A stretch of DNA of 64,000 bases from Serratia grimesii NBRC 13537 (GTDB taxonomy: Bacteria; Pseudomonadota; Gammaproteobacteria; Enterobacterales; Enterobacteriaceae). The notes below the pieces were generated by a model. The model did not search any database, was not told where the DNA came from, and was given only the letters and a program-made list of their open reading frames with translations. Position 1 is the first letter of the stretch; the number at the start of each line of letters is the position of its first letter. The stretch lies in contig NZ_BCTT01000007.1 in assembly GCF_001590905.1 (NCBI RefSeq), forward strand, positions 1-64,000, in the 5' to 3' direction. This document shows positions 10,068 through 18,444 of the stretch, one piece after another. The position numbers were made by a program, and so were the translations under genes.

Positions 10068-10316
10068 CAACATTTTCCACAACAATACATCAGGCCACGA
10101 TACGCCTCTCGGCCTCATCCGGATTATCAAGCACTGCTGCCACCCACCGTTGCCACAAGACGACAACCTTAGCTAAAATCCAGCCAAACGCTAAGGATAC
10201 TCAGCATGATATGCCACAGGAAGGAGTTAATTAAGTAGAAGAAAAGTGAATAAGTGATGATGAGAAATTAAAAACTTAAGCTAATCGTAGCTATTTTGGT
10301 CGCCATGACGAACCGA

Positions 10317-10343
10317 TATAATGTGACCGAAATCACTTATAAT
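10317..10343 (+). promoter_or_regulatory. ydiY promoter region with CRP site between two TATAAT boxes
   Basis: TGTGA-CCGAAA-TCACT at 10322-10337 matches nine of the ten conserved CRP bases. It is flanked by TATAAT at 10317-10322 and another TATAAT at 10338-10343. The ydiY ATG is at 10367. A CRP site at this place would occlude the upstream -10 and start. Confidence 0.55.
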
Positions 10344-10366
10344 CACTCTTAACAACTGGATCCAAA

Positions 10367-11131
10367 ATGCTCTCTTTACGCGCTCGCCGCGCTATTCCGC
10401 TGTTCATTAGCTGCTTAACGACTTTCACCAGTGTTTCAGCCCTTGCCGACAATACGCTTTTTACCGCGATGGACGATCCGGCCACCGCGAAAAAGCCGTT
10501 TGAAGGTAACGTCCAGGCGGGTTACAACTCTCAGTCAGGCAATTCGCAAAGCTCAACCCTGTTGGCCAACACCAGCATGACCTGGTTCAACAGCGATGCT
10601 GCCTACAGCCTCTGGGGAGCTGCCAACAACACCACCTCCTCTAATGTGCGTTCGTCAGAAAAGTATCAGGCCGGTGGCCGTACCCGTTATAACCTGACCG
10701 ATCGAAACTATTTGTTCGGCCAAGCAAGTTGGCTGAGTGACCGCTTCAACGGATATGACTCCCGTTCCACGCTGACCGGCGGTTATGGTCGCCAAATCTT
10801 AAACGGGCCTCTCAGCGATCTGCGTGTTGAATTTGGTCCAGGCGTTCGTCACGATGAATATCATGGTGGTGGTCGTTCAACCAAAGCGCTGGCCTACGGT
10901 GCAGCTAACTATTCGTACCAGTTAACCGACAACACCAAGTTCTCCGAAGGTGTGTCCGCACTGGCTAACGAAGAAACCACCTTGAACTCGGAAACCGCGC
11001 TAAGCGTCGCGATTAACGAAAGGTTCGCACTGCGTCTGGCTTACAACGTGACTTACAACAGCAAGCCGCCAGCGTCCGCACCGAAGAACACTGATACCAC
11101 AACGTCCATCAGCCTGGTATACGGTCTGTAA
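10367..11131 (+). CDS. ydiY: YdiY-like outer membrane protein (DUF481)
   Basis: Predicted outer-membrane beta-barrel of 254 residues. A signal peptide (1-27, ending SVSALA-DN) is followed by alternating beta-strand sequence with repeated YSLWGAANN and YLFGQASWLSDRFNGY motifs, and it ends on an aromatic-rich strand (SLVYGL). It resembles E. coli YdiY closely over the full length (FTAMDDPATAKKPFEGN, EKYQAGGRTRYNLTDRNY). Function is not established; the family is sometimes called salt-induced outer membrane protein. It is single-gene, with a possible CRP site upstream and a terminator at 11161-11187. Confidence 0.88.
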   Translation: MLSLRARRAIPLFISCLTTFTSVSALADNTLFTAMDDPATAKKPFEGNVQAGYNSQSGNSQSSTLLANTSMTWFNSDAAYSLWGAANNTTSSNVRSSEKYQAGGRTRYNLTDRNYLFGQASWLSDRFNGYDSRSTLTGGYGRQILNGPLSDLRVEFGPGVRHDEYHGGGRSTKALAYGAANYSYQLTDNTKFSEGVSALANEETTLNSETALSVAINERFALRLAYNVTYNSKPPASAPKNTDTTTSISLVYGL

Positions 11132-11160
11132 TTTCCCGCCTCTATACCTAATCTTCTCTA

Positions 11161-11187
11161 AGCCCATCATTGATGGGCTTTTTTTAT
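11161..11187 (+). terminator. Terminator of ydiY
   Basis: AGCCCATCA (11161-11169) and TGATGGGCT (11171-11179) form a hairpin followed by a T-run to about 11185. It lies 30 bases after the stop. Confidence 0.88.
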
Positions 11188-11235
11188 GTCCAAAGTTCGA
11201 GGTTAAACATTTTGCTAAAAACATCACGTGAGCTA

Positions 11236-11280
11236 TTGACGACTTTAGCAAATAGCTTAATACTGTATATATACACAGTA
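11236..11280 (+). promoter_or_regulatory. SOS promoter: sigma-70 elements overlapped by a LexA box
   Basis: TTGACG (11236-11241), a 17-base spacer and AATACT (11259-11264) form a promoter. TACTGTATATATACACAGTA at 11261-11280 fits the LexA operator CTGT-N8-ACAG with matching flanks and covers the -10 and the expected start near 11271. The only downstream coding sequences on this strand are a 15-codon ORF and the Ogr-like gene. Confidence 0.8.
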
Positions 11281-11283
11281 ATT

Positions 11284-11376
11284 ATTGAACGGGTACAGAG
11301 CATGAACACTATCAATTATCACAGTAGATACTGCGAGCATCACGCTTAGGAGCGCTGATACCACTTCCCGTTCAAT
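11284..11376 (+). other. Long-range inverted repeat enclosing a 15-codon ORF in the SOS leader
   Basis: ATTGAACGGG (11284-11293) and CCCGTTCAAT (11367-11376) are perfectly complementary 10-base arms about 73 bases apart. Between them an ATG at 11302 opens MNTINYHSRYCEHHA, stopping at 11349. In the transcript predicted from the LexA-controlled promoter the arms would close a large stem. The small ORF has no clear ribosome site and may not be translated. Apart from this and the LexA promoter, I see nothing else in the 11132-11454 gap beyond the ydiY terminator. Confidence 0.45.
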
Positions 11377-11454
11377 AGACAGGGCAGTCTCTAAACTTTT
11401 TGATTTTGGCCCATGCCCGATCCGTTCTCACTTAATACATTGCAAGGGGGTTTT

Positions 11455-11673
11455 ATGATGCACTGTCCACTCTGCGGTAGCGTGGCCCATACCCGCTCTA
11501 GCCGTTACCTCAGCGAAGCGACCAAAGAACGCTATCACCAATGCCAGAATATTAACTGTAGCTGCACCTTTGCCACGCATGAGTCCGTCGCACGAGTGAT
11601 CGTAAAGCCTGGCGATATTATTCCGGCTCAGCCGCACCCGGAAAAAACCAAGCCGCGTGCCGCCGCGCTATAG
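11455..11673 (+). CDS. Ogr/Delta-like zinc-finger late gene activator
   Basis: Small protein of 72 residues, the length of phage P2 Ogr. Ogr-type proteins bind upstream of phage late promoters and contact the RNA polymerase alpha C-terminal domain. The HCPLCGSVAHTRSSRY and ERYHQCQNINCSCTF stretches carry the zinc-binding Cys pairs of this family. The ATG at 11455 matches the MFHCP start of Ogr and has AAGG 7 bases upstream; the ATG at 11458 is an alternative. No other phage gene is in the window, so this is a prophage remnant or a domesticated regulator. The LexA-type promoter upstream suggests DNA-damage control. Target genes are unknown. Confidence 0.85.
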   Translation: MMHCPLCGSVAHTRSSRYLSEATKERYHQCQNINCSCTFATHESVARVIVKPGDIIPAQPHPEKTKPRAAAL

Positions 11674-11676
11674 CGC

Positions 11677-11707
11677 AAAAAGTCTGCCTATGACAGCAAA
11701 CTTTTTT
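11677..11707 (+). terminator. Likely terminator of the Ogr-like gene
   Basis: AAAAAGTCTGC and GCAAACTTTTT form an imperfect hairpin with one mismatch, ending in six T, immediately after the stop codon. Confidence 0.5.
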
Positions 11708-11725
11708 ATATCTAAATTTATACGC

Positions 11726-11758
11726 ATAAAAAAAGGGGTTGGCATATGCCAACCCCTT
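11726..11758 (-). terminator. Terminator of the rpsP-rimM-trmD-rplS operon
   Basis: AAGGGGTTGGCA and TGCCAACCCCTT form a perfect hairpin within 11733-11758. The A-run at 11728-11734 is a T-run on the minus strand. It lies just past the rplS stop. Confidence 0.92.
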
Positions 11759-11785
11759 CATAGATATTAACTTTTGGATGCAGCG

Positions 11786-12157
<372 letters not shown>

Positions 12158-12196
12158 CTAGGTAAACTGATATATCGGTCCCGTCGAGCCAGTTGC

Positions 12197-12964
12197 TCAG
12201 ACGTTCCCTTCATAGTCCTGCTGCTTGGACTGATGTTCCCGTTGGAACTCAGCCAGCAACACCGCTTGCTCGTCAGTCAGAGCTAGGCTTTCTAGAAGTT
12301 CAGGTCTTCTAAGCCAGGTACGGCCCAGCGACTGCTTTAAGCGCCAGCGACGTATCTCGGCATGGTTGCCCGACAGTAAAACTGGCGGAACCTCCATCCC
12401 TTCCAACACCTCAGGACGGGTATAATGCGGGCAATCCAGCAATCCGTCGGCAAAAGAATCTTCTTCTGCTGAAGCCTGATGGCCCAGTACGCCCGGTATA
12501 AAGCGGGCAACTGAATCGATCAGGGTCATTGCCGGCAGTTCCCCACCGCTGAGTACGTAATCGCCGATTGACCATTCTTCATCAATTTCGGTTTGGATTA
12601 CGCGCTCATCTACCCCTTCATAACGACCGCACACCAGAATCATCTTCTGGTTGGTCGCCAGTTCGCACACACCGGTTTGATCCAGCTTGCGTCCCTGAGG
12701 TGACAGATAAATCACCTTTGCTCCCTCGCCTGCCGCTGCTTTTGCTGCATGAATGGCTTCCCGCAAGGGTTGCACCATCATCAGCATTCCCGGGCCGCCG
12801 CCATAAGGGCGATCGTCCACGGTACGATGCCGGTCGTAGGTGAAGTCACGAGGACTCCAACACTGCACGCTCAGCAGGCCATTTTTTACTGCCCGGCCAG
12901 TCACCCCGTAATCGGTGATTGCGCGGAACATCTCAGGAAACAGGCTTACAATACCAATGAACAC
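12197..12964 (-). CDS. trmD: tRNA (guanine-37-N1) methyltransferase TrmD
   Basis: Essential SAM-dependent enzyme that methylates G37 of tRNAs reading codons starting with C or G (Leu, Pro, Arg), preventing +1 frameshifts. It has 255 residues with a SPOUT fold. The trefoil-knot SAM loop segments [11 protein letters not shown] and [15 protein letters not shown] are visible. The C-terminal helical tRNA-binding part is present. It lies between rimM and rplS in the conserved ribosomal operon. Confidence 0.98.
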   Translation of the reverse strand: MFIGIVSLFPEMFRAITDYGVTGRAVKNGLLSVQCWSPRDFTYDRHRTVDDRPYGGGPGMLMMVQPLREAIHAAKAAAGEGAKVIYLSPQGRKLDQTGVCELATNQKMILVCGRYEGVDERVIQTEIDEEWSIGDYVLSGGELPAMTLIDSVARFIPGVLGHQASAEEDSFADGLLDCPHYTRPEVLEGMEVPPVLLSGNHAEIRRWRLKQSLGRTWLRRPELLESLALTDEQAVLLAEFQREHQSKQQDYEGNV

Positions 12965-13016
12965 AAGCCAATCCCCATACTGTCATTCCACTTGTTTCGA
13001 CCGTTTAATTCGGAGG

Positions 13017-13565
13017 TCAAAAACCAGGATCCCAATCTGCTTCAATCACGCGAGCAGTGAGATCGACTTTCTTGATAACCTGCCCATGAAGAAACGGGAC
13101 CAACCGTTCCTTCATGCCGAATGCATCTTTCAGGTTAGCTTTCACAACCATCACATCGTTCGAACCGGTTTCCATCATATCGATGACTTTACCCAGTTCG
13201 TAGCCGGTGGTGGTGACGACCTGGCAGCCCATAAGGTCTTTCCAGTAATAATCATCACCCTCCAGCGGAGGAAGTTGTTTTGAATCTACCAGGATCTCGC
13301 GATTGGTCAGTAGATTCGCAGCATCCCGATCATCAACGCCTTTGACTTTGATGATCAGATCCTGACTGTGGCGCTTCCAGTCTTCCAACTCGACAAGCTG
13401 CCATTGACCCGCCTGCTGGATAAACCAGGGCTGATAGTCAAAAATGCTTTCGGCGTTCTCGGTGGATGAAAATACTCTGAGCCAACCACGGATGCCGTAA
13501 GTAGACCCCATTTTACCGAGTACAATCGGCGCGATCGGTGCTACCGGTTTGAGTTGCTTGCTCAT
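13017..13565 (-). CDS. rimM: Ribosome maturation factor RimM
   Basis: Assists late 30S assembly at the 16S rRNA head and binds protein S19. It has 182 residues from the MSKQL start at 13565, equal to E. coli; the in-frame ATG at 13574 would only add three residues. An N-terminal RimM domain ([21 protein letters not shown]) and a C-terminal PRC barrel ([20 protein letters not shown]) are present. Confidence 0.97.
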   Translation of the reverse strand: MSKQLKPVAPIAPIVLGKMGSTYGIRGWLRVFSSTENAESIFDYQPWFIQQAGQWQLVELEDWKRHSQDLIIKVKGVDDRDAANLLTNREILVDSKQLPPLEGDDYYWKDLMGCQVVTTTGYELGKVIDMMETGSNDVMVVKANLKDAFGMKERLVPFLHGQVIKKVDLTARVIEADWDPGF

Positions 13566-13583
13566 TGCCACCACCGCGACAGA

Positions 13584-13832
13584 TTAAGCTGCTTTCTTAG
13601 CGTCTTTGATCAGCGCGTGAACGCGATCAGAAACAGTTGCACCCAGGCCGACCCAATGTTCGATGCGGTCCAGGTCCAGACGCAGTGCTTCAGCCTGACC
13701 AGATGCGATCGGGTTGAAGAAGCCTACGCGCTCGATGAAACGACCATCACGAGCATTGCGGCTGTCGGTCACTACTACTTGATAGAACGGACGCTTTTTA
13801 GCGCCGCCACGTGCCAAACGAATTGTTACCAT
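13584..13832 (-). CDS. rpsP: 30S ribosomal protein S16
   Basis: Primary assembly protein of the small subunit. It has 82 residues, the standard length, with the N-terminal [20 protein letters not shown]. First gene of the rpsP-rimM-trmD-rplS operon, with a strong GC-rich hairpin just upstream at 13859-13887. Confidence 0.98.
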   Translation of the reverse strand: MVTIRLARGGAKKRPFYQVVVTDSRNARDGRFIERVGFFNPIASGQAEALRLDLDRIEHWVGLGATVSDRVHALIKDAKKAA

Positions 13833-13858
13833 AACATCCTCTTTAGTTAATAAAACAG

Positions 13859-13887
13859 CCGGGCCCCATTGAGGGAACGGGGCCCGG
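13859..13887 (-). terminator. GC-rich hairpin in the rpsP leader (possible attenuator)
   Basis: CCGGGCCCC (13859-13867) pairs perfectly with GGGGCCCGG (13879-13887). On the minus strand it is followed by CTGTTTTATT, a short T-run. It lies about 30 bases before the rpsP start, so it is either an attenuator of the ribosomal operon or the end of ffh transcription. Confidence 0.55.
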
Positions 13888-14048
13888 TTGCAATATAAAA
13901 AGCCCGAAAATTTTACTCATTTTGGCGCAAAAAGCAATCGAAAGCGTAGATCGTCGTCAACTACTTTTTATCGCCAGTCATATTTCGGGCGGTTTTCACC
14001 GCGAACGGCAAATGCTTAAACGCGCTCACCCCAGAGGGCAAGCACCTG

Positions 14049-15410
14049 TCAGCGGCCAGGGAAGCCCGGCGGCATCATACCTTTCATGCCGCGCATCATC
14101 TTCGCCATTCCGCCTTTTTTCATCTTTTTCATCATGCGTTGCATGTCGTCAAACTGTTTTAACAAACGGTTAACGTCCTGCACCTGCATGCCGGAGCCCA
14201 CCGCAATGCGACGCTTGCGCGAGCCTTTGATGATTTCCGGTTTAGCGCGTTCTTTCAGCGTCATCGAATTGATGATCGCTTCCATACGCACCAGAACTTT
14301 ATCGTCCATTTGCGATTTCACATTGTCCGGCAATTGGCCGGCACCAGGCAGTTTGCTCAGCATGCTGGCCATACCGCCCATGTTACGCATCTGCTTAAGC
14401 TGCTCCAGGAAGTCGGTCAGATCGAAACCGTCACCCTTCTTCAGCTTGTTAGCCAGTTTTTCCGCTTGTTCACGGTCAACTTTGCTTTCGATATCTTCGA
14501 TCAACGACAGCACATCGCCCATGCCGAGAATGCGTGAAGCCACACGGTCCGGATGGAATGGTTCCAGCGCTTCTGTTTTCTCGCCCACGCCGAGGAACTT
14601 GATCGGTTTGCCGGTAATGTGACGGATGGACAATGCAGCACCGCCACGCGCGTCACCGTCGACCTTGGTCAGCACCACACCAGTCAACGGCAAGGCTTCG
14701 TTAAAGGCCTTGGCTGTATTGGCCGCATCCTGACCGGTCATGGCGTCGACCACAAACAGGGTTTCTACTGGCTTTATCGCCGCGTGCACCTGTTTGATTT
14801 CGTCCATCATCGCTTCGTCAACGTGCAAACGGCCCGCGGTATCGACGATCAATACATCGTAGAATTTCAGCTTGGCTTGTTGCAGCGCACGGTTAACGAT
14901 ATCGATCGGTTTTTCTTTAACATCCGAAGGGAAAAAGTCGATGCCGACACTTTCCGCCAGTGTTTCCAACTGTTTGATCGCCGCAGGGCGATAAACGTCG
15001 GCGGAAACCACCAACACTTTCTTCTTCTGTTTTTCTTTCAGGAATTTGCCAAGTTTGGCAACGCTGGTCGTTTTACCTGCCCCTTGCAAGCCCGCCATCA
15101 ACACCACTGCCGGCGGTTGCGCCGCCAGGTTCAGTTCGGTGTTCACTTCGCCCATCGCGGCAATCAGCTCGCTCTTGACGATTTTGACGAACTCTTGCCC
15201 CGGCGTCAGGCTTTTGTTGACTTCATGACCGACCGCGCTTTCTTTTACGCGATTGATAAAGTCCCGCACTACCGGTAGCGCAACGTCCGCTTCCAGCAAT
15301 GCCATACGCACTTCACGCAGGGTTTCTTTGATATTTTCTTCGGTCAGCCGCCCACGGCCGCTGATATTGCGCAGGGTGCGCGACAAACGATCGGTTAAAT
15401 TTTCAAACAT
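14049..15410 (-). CDS. ffh: Signal recognition particle protein Ffh
   Basis: GTPase subunit of SRP that, with 4.5S RNA, binds signal sequences and docks at FtsY for membrane targeting. It has 453 residues. N domain, G domain with GLQGAGKTT at 107-115 and TKVDGDARGG, and a methionine-rich M domain at the C terminus (MQRMMKKMKKGGMAKMMRGMKGMM) that binds RNA and signal peptides. Divergent from ypjD and upstream of rpsP, as in E. coli. Confidence 0.98.
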   Translation of the reverse strand: MFENLTDRLSRTLRNISGRGRLTEENIKETLREVRMALLEADVALPVVRDFINRVKESAVGHEVNKSLTPGQEFVKIVKSELIAAMGEVNTELNLAAQPPAVVLMAGLQGAGKTTSVAKLGKFLKEKQKKKVLVVSADVYRPAAIKQLETLAESVGIDFFPSDVKEKPIDIVNRALQQAKLKFYDVLIVDTAGRLHVDEAMMDEIKQVHAAIKPVETLFVVDAMTGQDAANTAKAFNEALPLTGVVLTKVDGDARGGAALSIRHITGKPIKFLGVGEKTEALEPFHPDRVASRILGMGDVLSLIEDIESKVDREQAEKLANKLKKGDGFDLTDFLEQLKQMRNMGGMASMLSKLPGAGQLPDNVKSQMDDKVLVRMEAIINSMTLKERAKPEIIKGSRKRRIAVGSGMQVQDVNRLLKQFDDMQRMMKKMKKGGMAKMMRGMKGMMPPGFPGR

Positions 15411-15579
15411 CGTCTCTTGCTCAACGTGTAATAACAGGCCGCTCTGGCGACATAATTGCGGCGATTATAACACGAAGCGTAGAGGATCTCTGCCTCAGCG
15501 TTGGAGATCGGTTGGAGTGGGACGCGCTGGACGCTATACTGACAATCCAATTCACCACGCCGAAGCAAAATTAAACGCT

Positions 15580-16371
15580 ATGCCAGTTTTCTCCATTGTG
15601 GCTTTGATCGCCTACCTGCTCAGCCTTGGACTGATTATTCCCAGTTTGTTGCGGAAGAACAGCGCATACCGTCGGCTTGCTCTCGTCTCGGCGGTGGTAG
15701 CGTTGGTTTGCCACGCCATCGCACTACAACAGCGTATTTTTGATGTCAGTGCCGGGCAAAACCTCAGCTTGCTCAATATCGGCTCGATAGTCAGCCTGAT
15801 CATCTGCTCGGTCATGACGTTTGTCGCTTCACGCGATCGCGGCTGGTTCTTGCTGCCCATCGTTTATAGCTTCGCGATGATCAATCTCGCCTTTGCCAGT
15901 TTTATGCCTGGTGAGTTTATTACGCATCTGGAAGCCAGCCCTGAACTGATGGTGCACATCGGCCTGGCACTGTTTTCCTACGCCACGCTGATCATCGCCG
16001 CACTTTATGCGTTGCAGCTCGCCTGGCTGGACTATCTGCTGAAAAATAAAAAGCTGTCCTTCAGCGCCGATATGCCGCCACTGATGAGCATCGAGCGTAA
16101 AATGTTCCATATCACCCAAATCGGTGTCGTGCTACTGACTCTCACGTTGTGCACAGGCTTGCTTTATATGGATAACTTGTTCAGCAAAGAGAATGTGCAC
16201 AAAGCTGTGCTGTCCATCATGGCATGGTTTGTCTATATCGTTTTGTTGTGGGGTCATTACCATGAAGGCTGGCGTGGCCGCCGTGTCGTTTGGTTCAGTT
16301 TTGCCGGCGCCTTCTTGCTAACATTAGCCTACTTCGGCAGCCGTCTGATCCAACAAGTGATGGTTCGTTAA
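15580..16371 (+). CDS. ypjD: Inner membrane protein YpjD (cytochrome c assembly / HemX family)
   Basis: Multi-spanning inner-membrane protein of 263 residues from the ATG at 15580, equal to E. coli YpjD. An in-frame ATG at 15253 lies inside ffh and is rejected. About eight hydrophobic segments and the CcmC/HemX-like domain are visible, including MVHIGLALFSYATLIIAALYA. The role is not well defined. It is followed 40 bases later by a CorB-type transporter gene on the same strand, suggesting co-transcription. Confidence 0.92.
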   Translation: MPVFSIVALIAYLLSLGLIIPSLLRKNSAYRRLALVSAVVALVCHAIALQQRIFDVSAGQNLSLLNIGSIVSLIICSVMTFVASRDRGWFLLPIVYSFAMINLAFASFMPGEFITHLEASPELMVHIGLALFSYATLIIAALYALQLAWLDYLLKNKKLSFSADMPPLMSIERKMFHITQIGVVLLTLTLCTGLLYMDNLFSKENVHKAVLSIMAWFVYIVLLWGHYHEGWRGRRVVWFSFAGAFLLTLAYFGSRLIQQVMVR

Positions 16372-16411
16372 CGTCTCAGACTCTCTTTCTCCATATATAA
16401 GGAATACCGCG

Positions 16412-17701
16412 TTGGAGCATGTTTCGACAGGAACCCTGATCATTATCCTGGTGGTTATGATTGTGGTTTCCGCTTACTTCTCAGCATCCGAAACCGGCAT
16501 GATGACGCTAAACCGCTATCGTCTCCGTCATCTCTCCAAGCAGGGTAACCGCTCTGCCCGCCGGGTCGAAAAGCTACTGAAAAAACCGGACCGTCTGATT
16601 GGCCTCGTCCTGATCGGCAATAATCTGGTGAATATTCTCGCCTCCGCGTTGGCGACTATTGTCGGTATGCGTCTATATGGCGATTTTGGTGTCGCTATCG
16701 CCACCGGTGTATTGACGTTTGCCGTACTGTTGTTCGCCGAAGTACTGCCGAAAACCTTCGCTGCACTGTATCCGGAACGCATCGCCTTCCCCAGCAGCTT
16801 TTTACTGGCGCCGCTGCAAAAGGTCATGTTTCCGCTGGTATGGCTGCTCAATGGCATCACCACGTTAGTTCTGCGCCTATTCGGTATCCATACCAACGTG
16901 CGCGTCAGCGACGCCGTCAGCAAAGATGAGCTGCGTACTATCGTTAACGAATCCCACTCGCAGATATCTCGTCGCAATCAGGACATGCTGATTTCAGTGT
17001 TGGACCTTGAAAAAGTGACCGTGAACGACATCATGGTGCCGCGTAATGAAATCGTCGGTATCGATGTCAACGACGACTGGAAATCAATCATGCGTCAACT
17101 CACACACTCGCCGCACGGCCGTATTGTGCTGTACCGCAGCTCGCTGGATGACGCTATCGGAATGCTGCGGGTACGTGAAGCCTACCGTCTCATGACCGAG
17201 AAGAAAGAGTTCAATAAAGAGAACCTGCTGCGCGCCGCCGATGAGATTTACTACGTACCTGAAGGGACTCCACTGAATGTCCAACTGGTGAAATTCCAAC
17301 GTAACAAAGAAAAGGTTGGCATCGTCGTAGACGAATACGGTGATATTCAGGGGTTGGTGACGGTTGAAGATATCCTGGAAGAGATCGTCGGTGATTTCAC
17401 AACCTCCATGTCACCAACGTTGGCGGAAGAGGTCAATCCGCAGAGCGATGGTTCAGTCTTGATAGACGGTACTGCCAACGTGCGCGAGTTAAACAAGGCG
17501 TTCAATTGGACCCTGCCGGCCACTGATGCGCGTACGGTTAACGGTATGCTGTTGGAAGAACTGGAAGAAATCCCTGAAATCGGCACTCGAGCCCGCGTAG
17601 GCCACTATGATATCGATATCCTCGACGTACAGGACAATATGATCAAACAGGTGCGGGTCACGCCGATAAAATCACTGCAATCCAGTGTTCAGCAACACTG
17701 A
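16412..17701 (+). CDS. yfjD: CNNM/CorC-type transporter with CBS domains (YfjD / CorB)
   Basis: Membrane protein of 429 residues of the HlyC/CorC (CNNM) family, linked to magnesium or cobalt efflux and resistance. Order: DUF21 transmembrane domain (about 1-180) with SASETGMMTLNRYR, paired CBS domains (about 200-335; DIMVPRNEIVGID, EYGDIQGLVTVEDILEEIVG) and a C-terminal CorC_HlyC domain (about 345-425). The start is a TTG at 16412 with AAGGA upstream, as it aligns with the usual MEHIS start. A terminator follows at 17713-17741. Confidence 0.93.
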   Translation: MEHVSTGTLIIILVVMIVVSAYFSASETGMMTLNRYRLRHLSKQGNRSARRVEKLLKKPDRLIGLVLIGNNLVNILASALATIVGMRLYGDFGVAIATGVLTFAVLLFAEVLPKTFAALYPERIAFPSSFLLAPLQKVMFPLVWLLNGITTLVLRLFGIHTNVRVSDAVSKDELRTIVNESHSQISRRNQDMLISVLDLEKVTVNDIMVPRNEIVGIDVNDDWKSIMRQLTHSPHGRIVLYRSSLDDAIGMLRVREAYRLMTEKKEFNKENLLRAADEIYYVPEGTPLNVQLVKFQRNKEKVGIVVDEYGDIQGLVTVEDILEEIVGDFTTSMSPTLAEEVNPQSDGSVLIDGTANVRELNKAFNWTLPATDARTVNGMLLEELEEIPEIGTRARVGHYDIDILDVQDNMIKQVRVTPIKSLQSSVQQH

Positions 17702-17712
17702 CCCTGGAAAGA

Positions 17713-17741
17713 AAAAAGACGCGAATATCGCGTCTTTTTTT
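17713..17741. terminator. Bidirectional terminator between yfjD and luxS
   Basis: AAAAAGACGCGA and TCGCGTCTTTTTTT flank a three-base loop. The A and T runs on both sides let it stop yfjD and the convergent luxS. Confidence 0.9.
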
Positions 17742-17762
17742 ATCGTTGAAACCGGGACCGAA

Positions 17763-18278
17763 CTAGATGTGCAGTTCTTGCAACTTCTCTTTCGGCAGCG
17801 CCAACTCTTCGTTGTGGTTCACTACCACGTCGTGATCAAGAATATGCTTAGCGATTTCCTGCGCTTCTTCCAATGAGTGCATGTGGTAAGTCCCACACTG
17901 GAACTCATTCAGCTCAGGAATTTTACGCTGATCGGTCACTTTCAGCACATCGCCCATTGCGGCTTTCCACGCATCGGCAACTCGCTGTTCTTCCGGTACA
18001 CCAATCAGGCTCATATAGAAGCCGGTACGGCATCCCATCGGGGAGATATCGATAATCTCAACACCCTGACCATTCAGGTGGTCACGCATAAAACCGGCAA
18101 ACAGGTGTTCCAGCGTATGAATACCGCGCTCAGGCATCACTTCCAGGTTCGGACGGCAGAAACGCAGATCGAACACTGTGATGGTATCGCCATGAGGAGT
18201 TTTCATGGTTTTCGCTACGCGGACAGCCGGAGCTGCCATGCGAGTATGGTCTACGGTGAAGCTATCCAGCAATGGCAT
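17763..18278 (-). CDS. luxS: S-ribosylhomocysteine lyase LuxS
   Basis: Cleaves S-ribosylhomocysteine to homocysteine and the AI-2 precursor DPD in the activated methyl cycle. It has 171 residues. The metal ligands His54 and His58 in HTLEH and Cys128 are present, with Cys83 as the catalytic thiol. The sRNA gene micA is encoded just upstream on the opposite strand. Confidence 0.98.
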   Translation of the reverse strand: MPLLDSFTVDHTRMAAPAVRVAKTMKTPHGDTITVFDLRFCRPNLEVMPERGIHTLEHLFAGFMRDHLNGQGVEIIDISPMGCRTGFYMSLIGVPEEQRVADAWKAAMGDVLKVTDQRKIPELNEFQCGTYHMHSLEEAQEIAKHILDHDVVVNHNEELALPKEKLQELHI

Positions 18279-18331
18279 TTCGTTACCTCCTCGTAAAAGA
18301 GTATTTATTTCGAAACTTTTTTATCTAACCA

Positions 18332-18360
18332 GGAAACCTTTTCTAACTCAGCGAGTCTGA
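18332..18360 (+). promoter_or_regulatory. Sigma-E type promoter of micA
   Basis: GGAAACCTT at 18332-18340, a 15-base spacer and TCTGA at 18356-18360 resemble the RpoE consensus GGAACTT-N15/16-TCTRA. The predicted start at 18367 is 6 bases after the -10. micA is a known RpoE target in E. coli. Confidence 0.75.
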
Positions 18361-18366
18361 ATATGT

Positions 18367-18439
18367 GAAAGACGCGCATTTGTTATCATCATCCCTGTCA
18401 TCAGAGATGCATATTTGGCCACATTGATGTGGCCTTTTT
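18367..18439 (+). ncRNA. micA: Small RNA MicA
   Basis: The 5' part GAAAGACGCGCATTTGTTAT is identical, as I recall it, to E. coli MicA, including the seed that pairs with ompA mRNA. The 3' end is the terminator GGCCACA-TTGA-TGTGGCC followed by T5 (18417-18439). The position between luxS and gshA, divergent from luxS, is the conserved micA locus. With Hfq it represses outer-membrane protein mRNAs during envelope stress. The middle (CCTGTCATCAGAGATGCATA) has drifted. Confidence 0.93.
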
Positions 18440-18444
18440 CTTTT

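Noticed and set aside
11188-11700. A prophage at the Ogr-like gene
   Set aside because: No integrase, repressor or structural gene and no flanking direct repeats are visible. At most it is a single-gene remnant.
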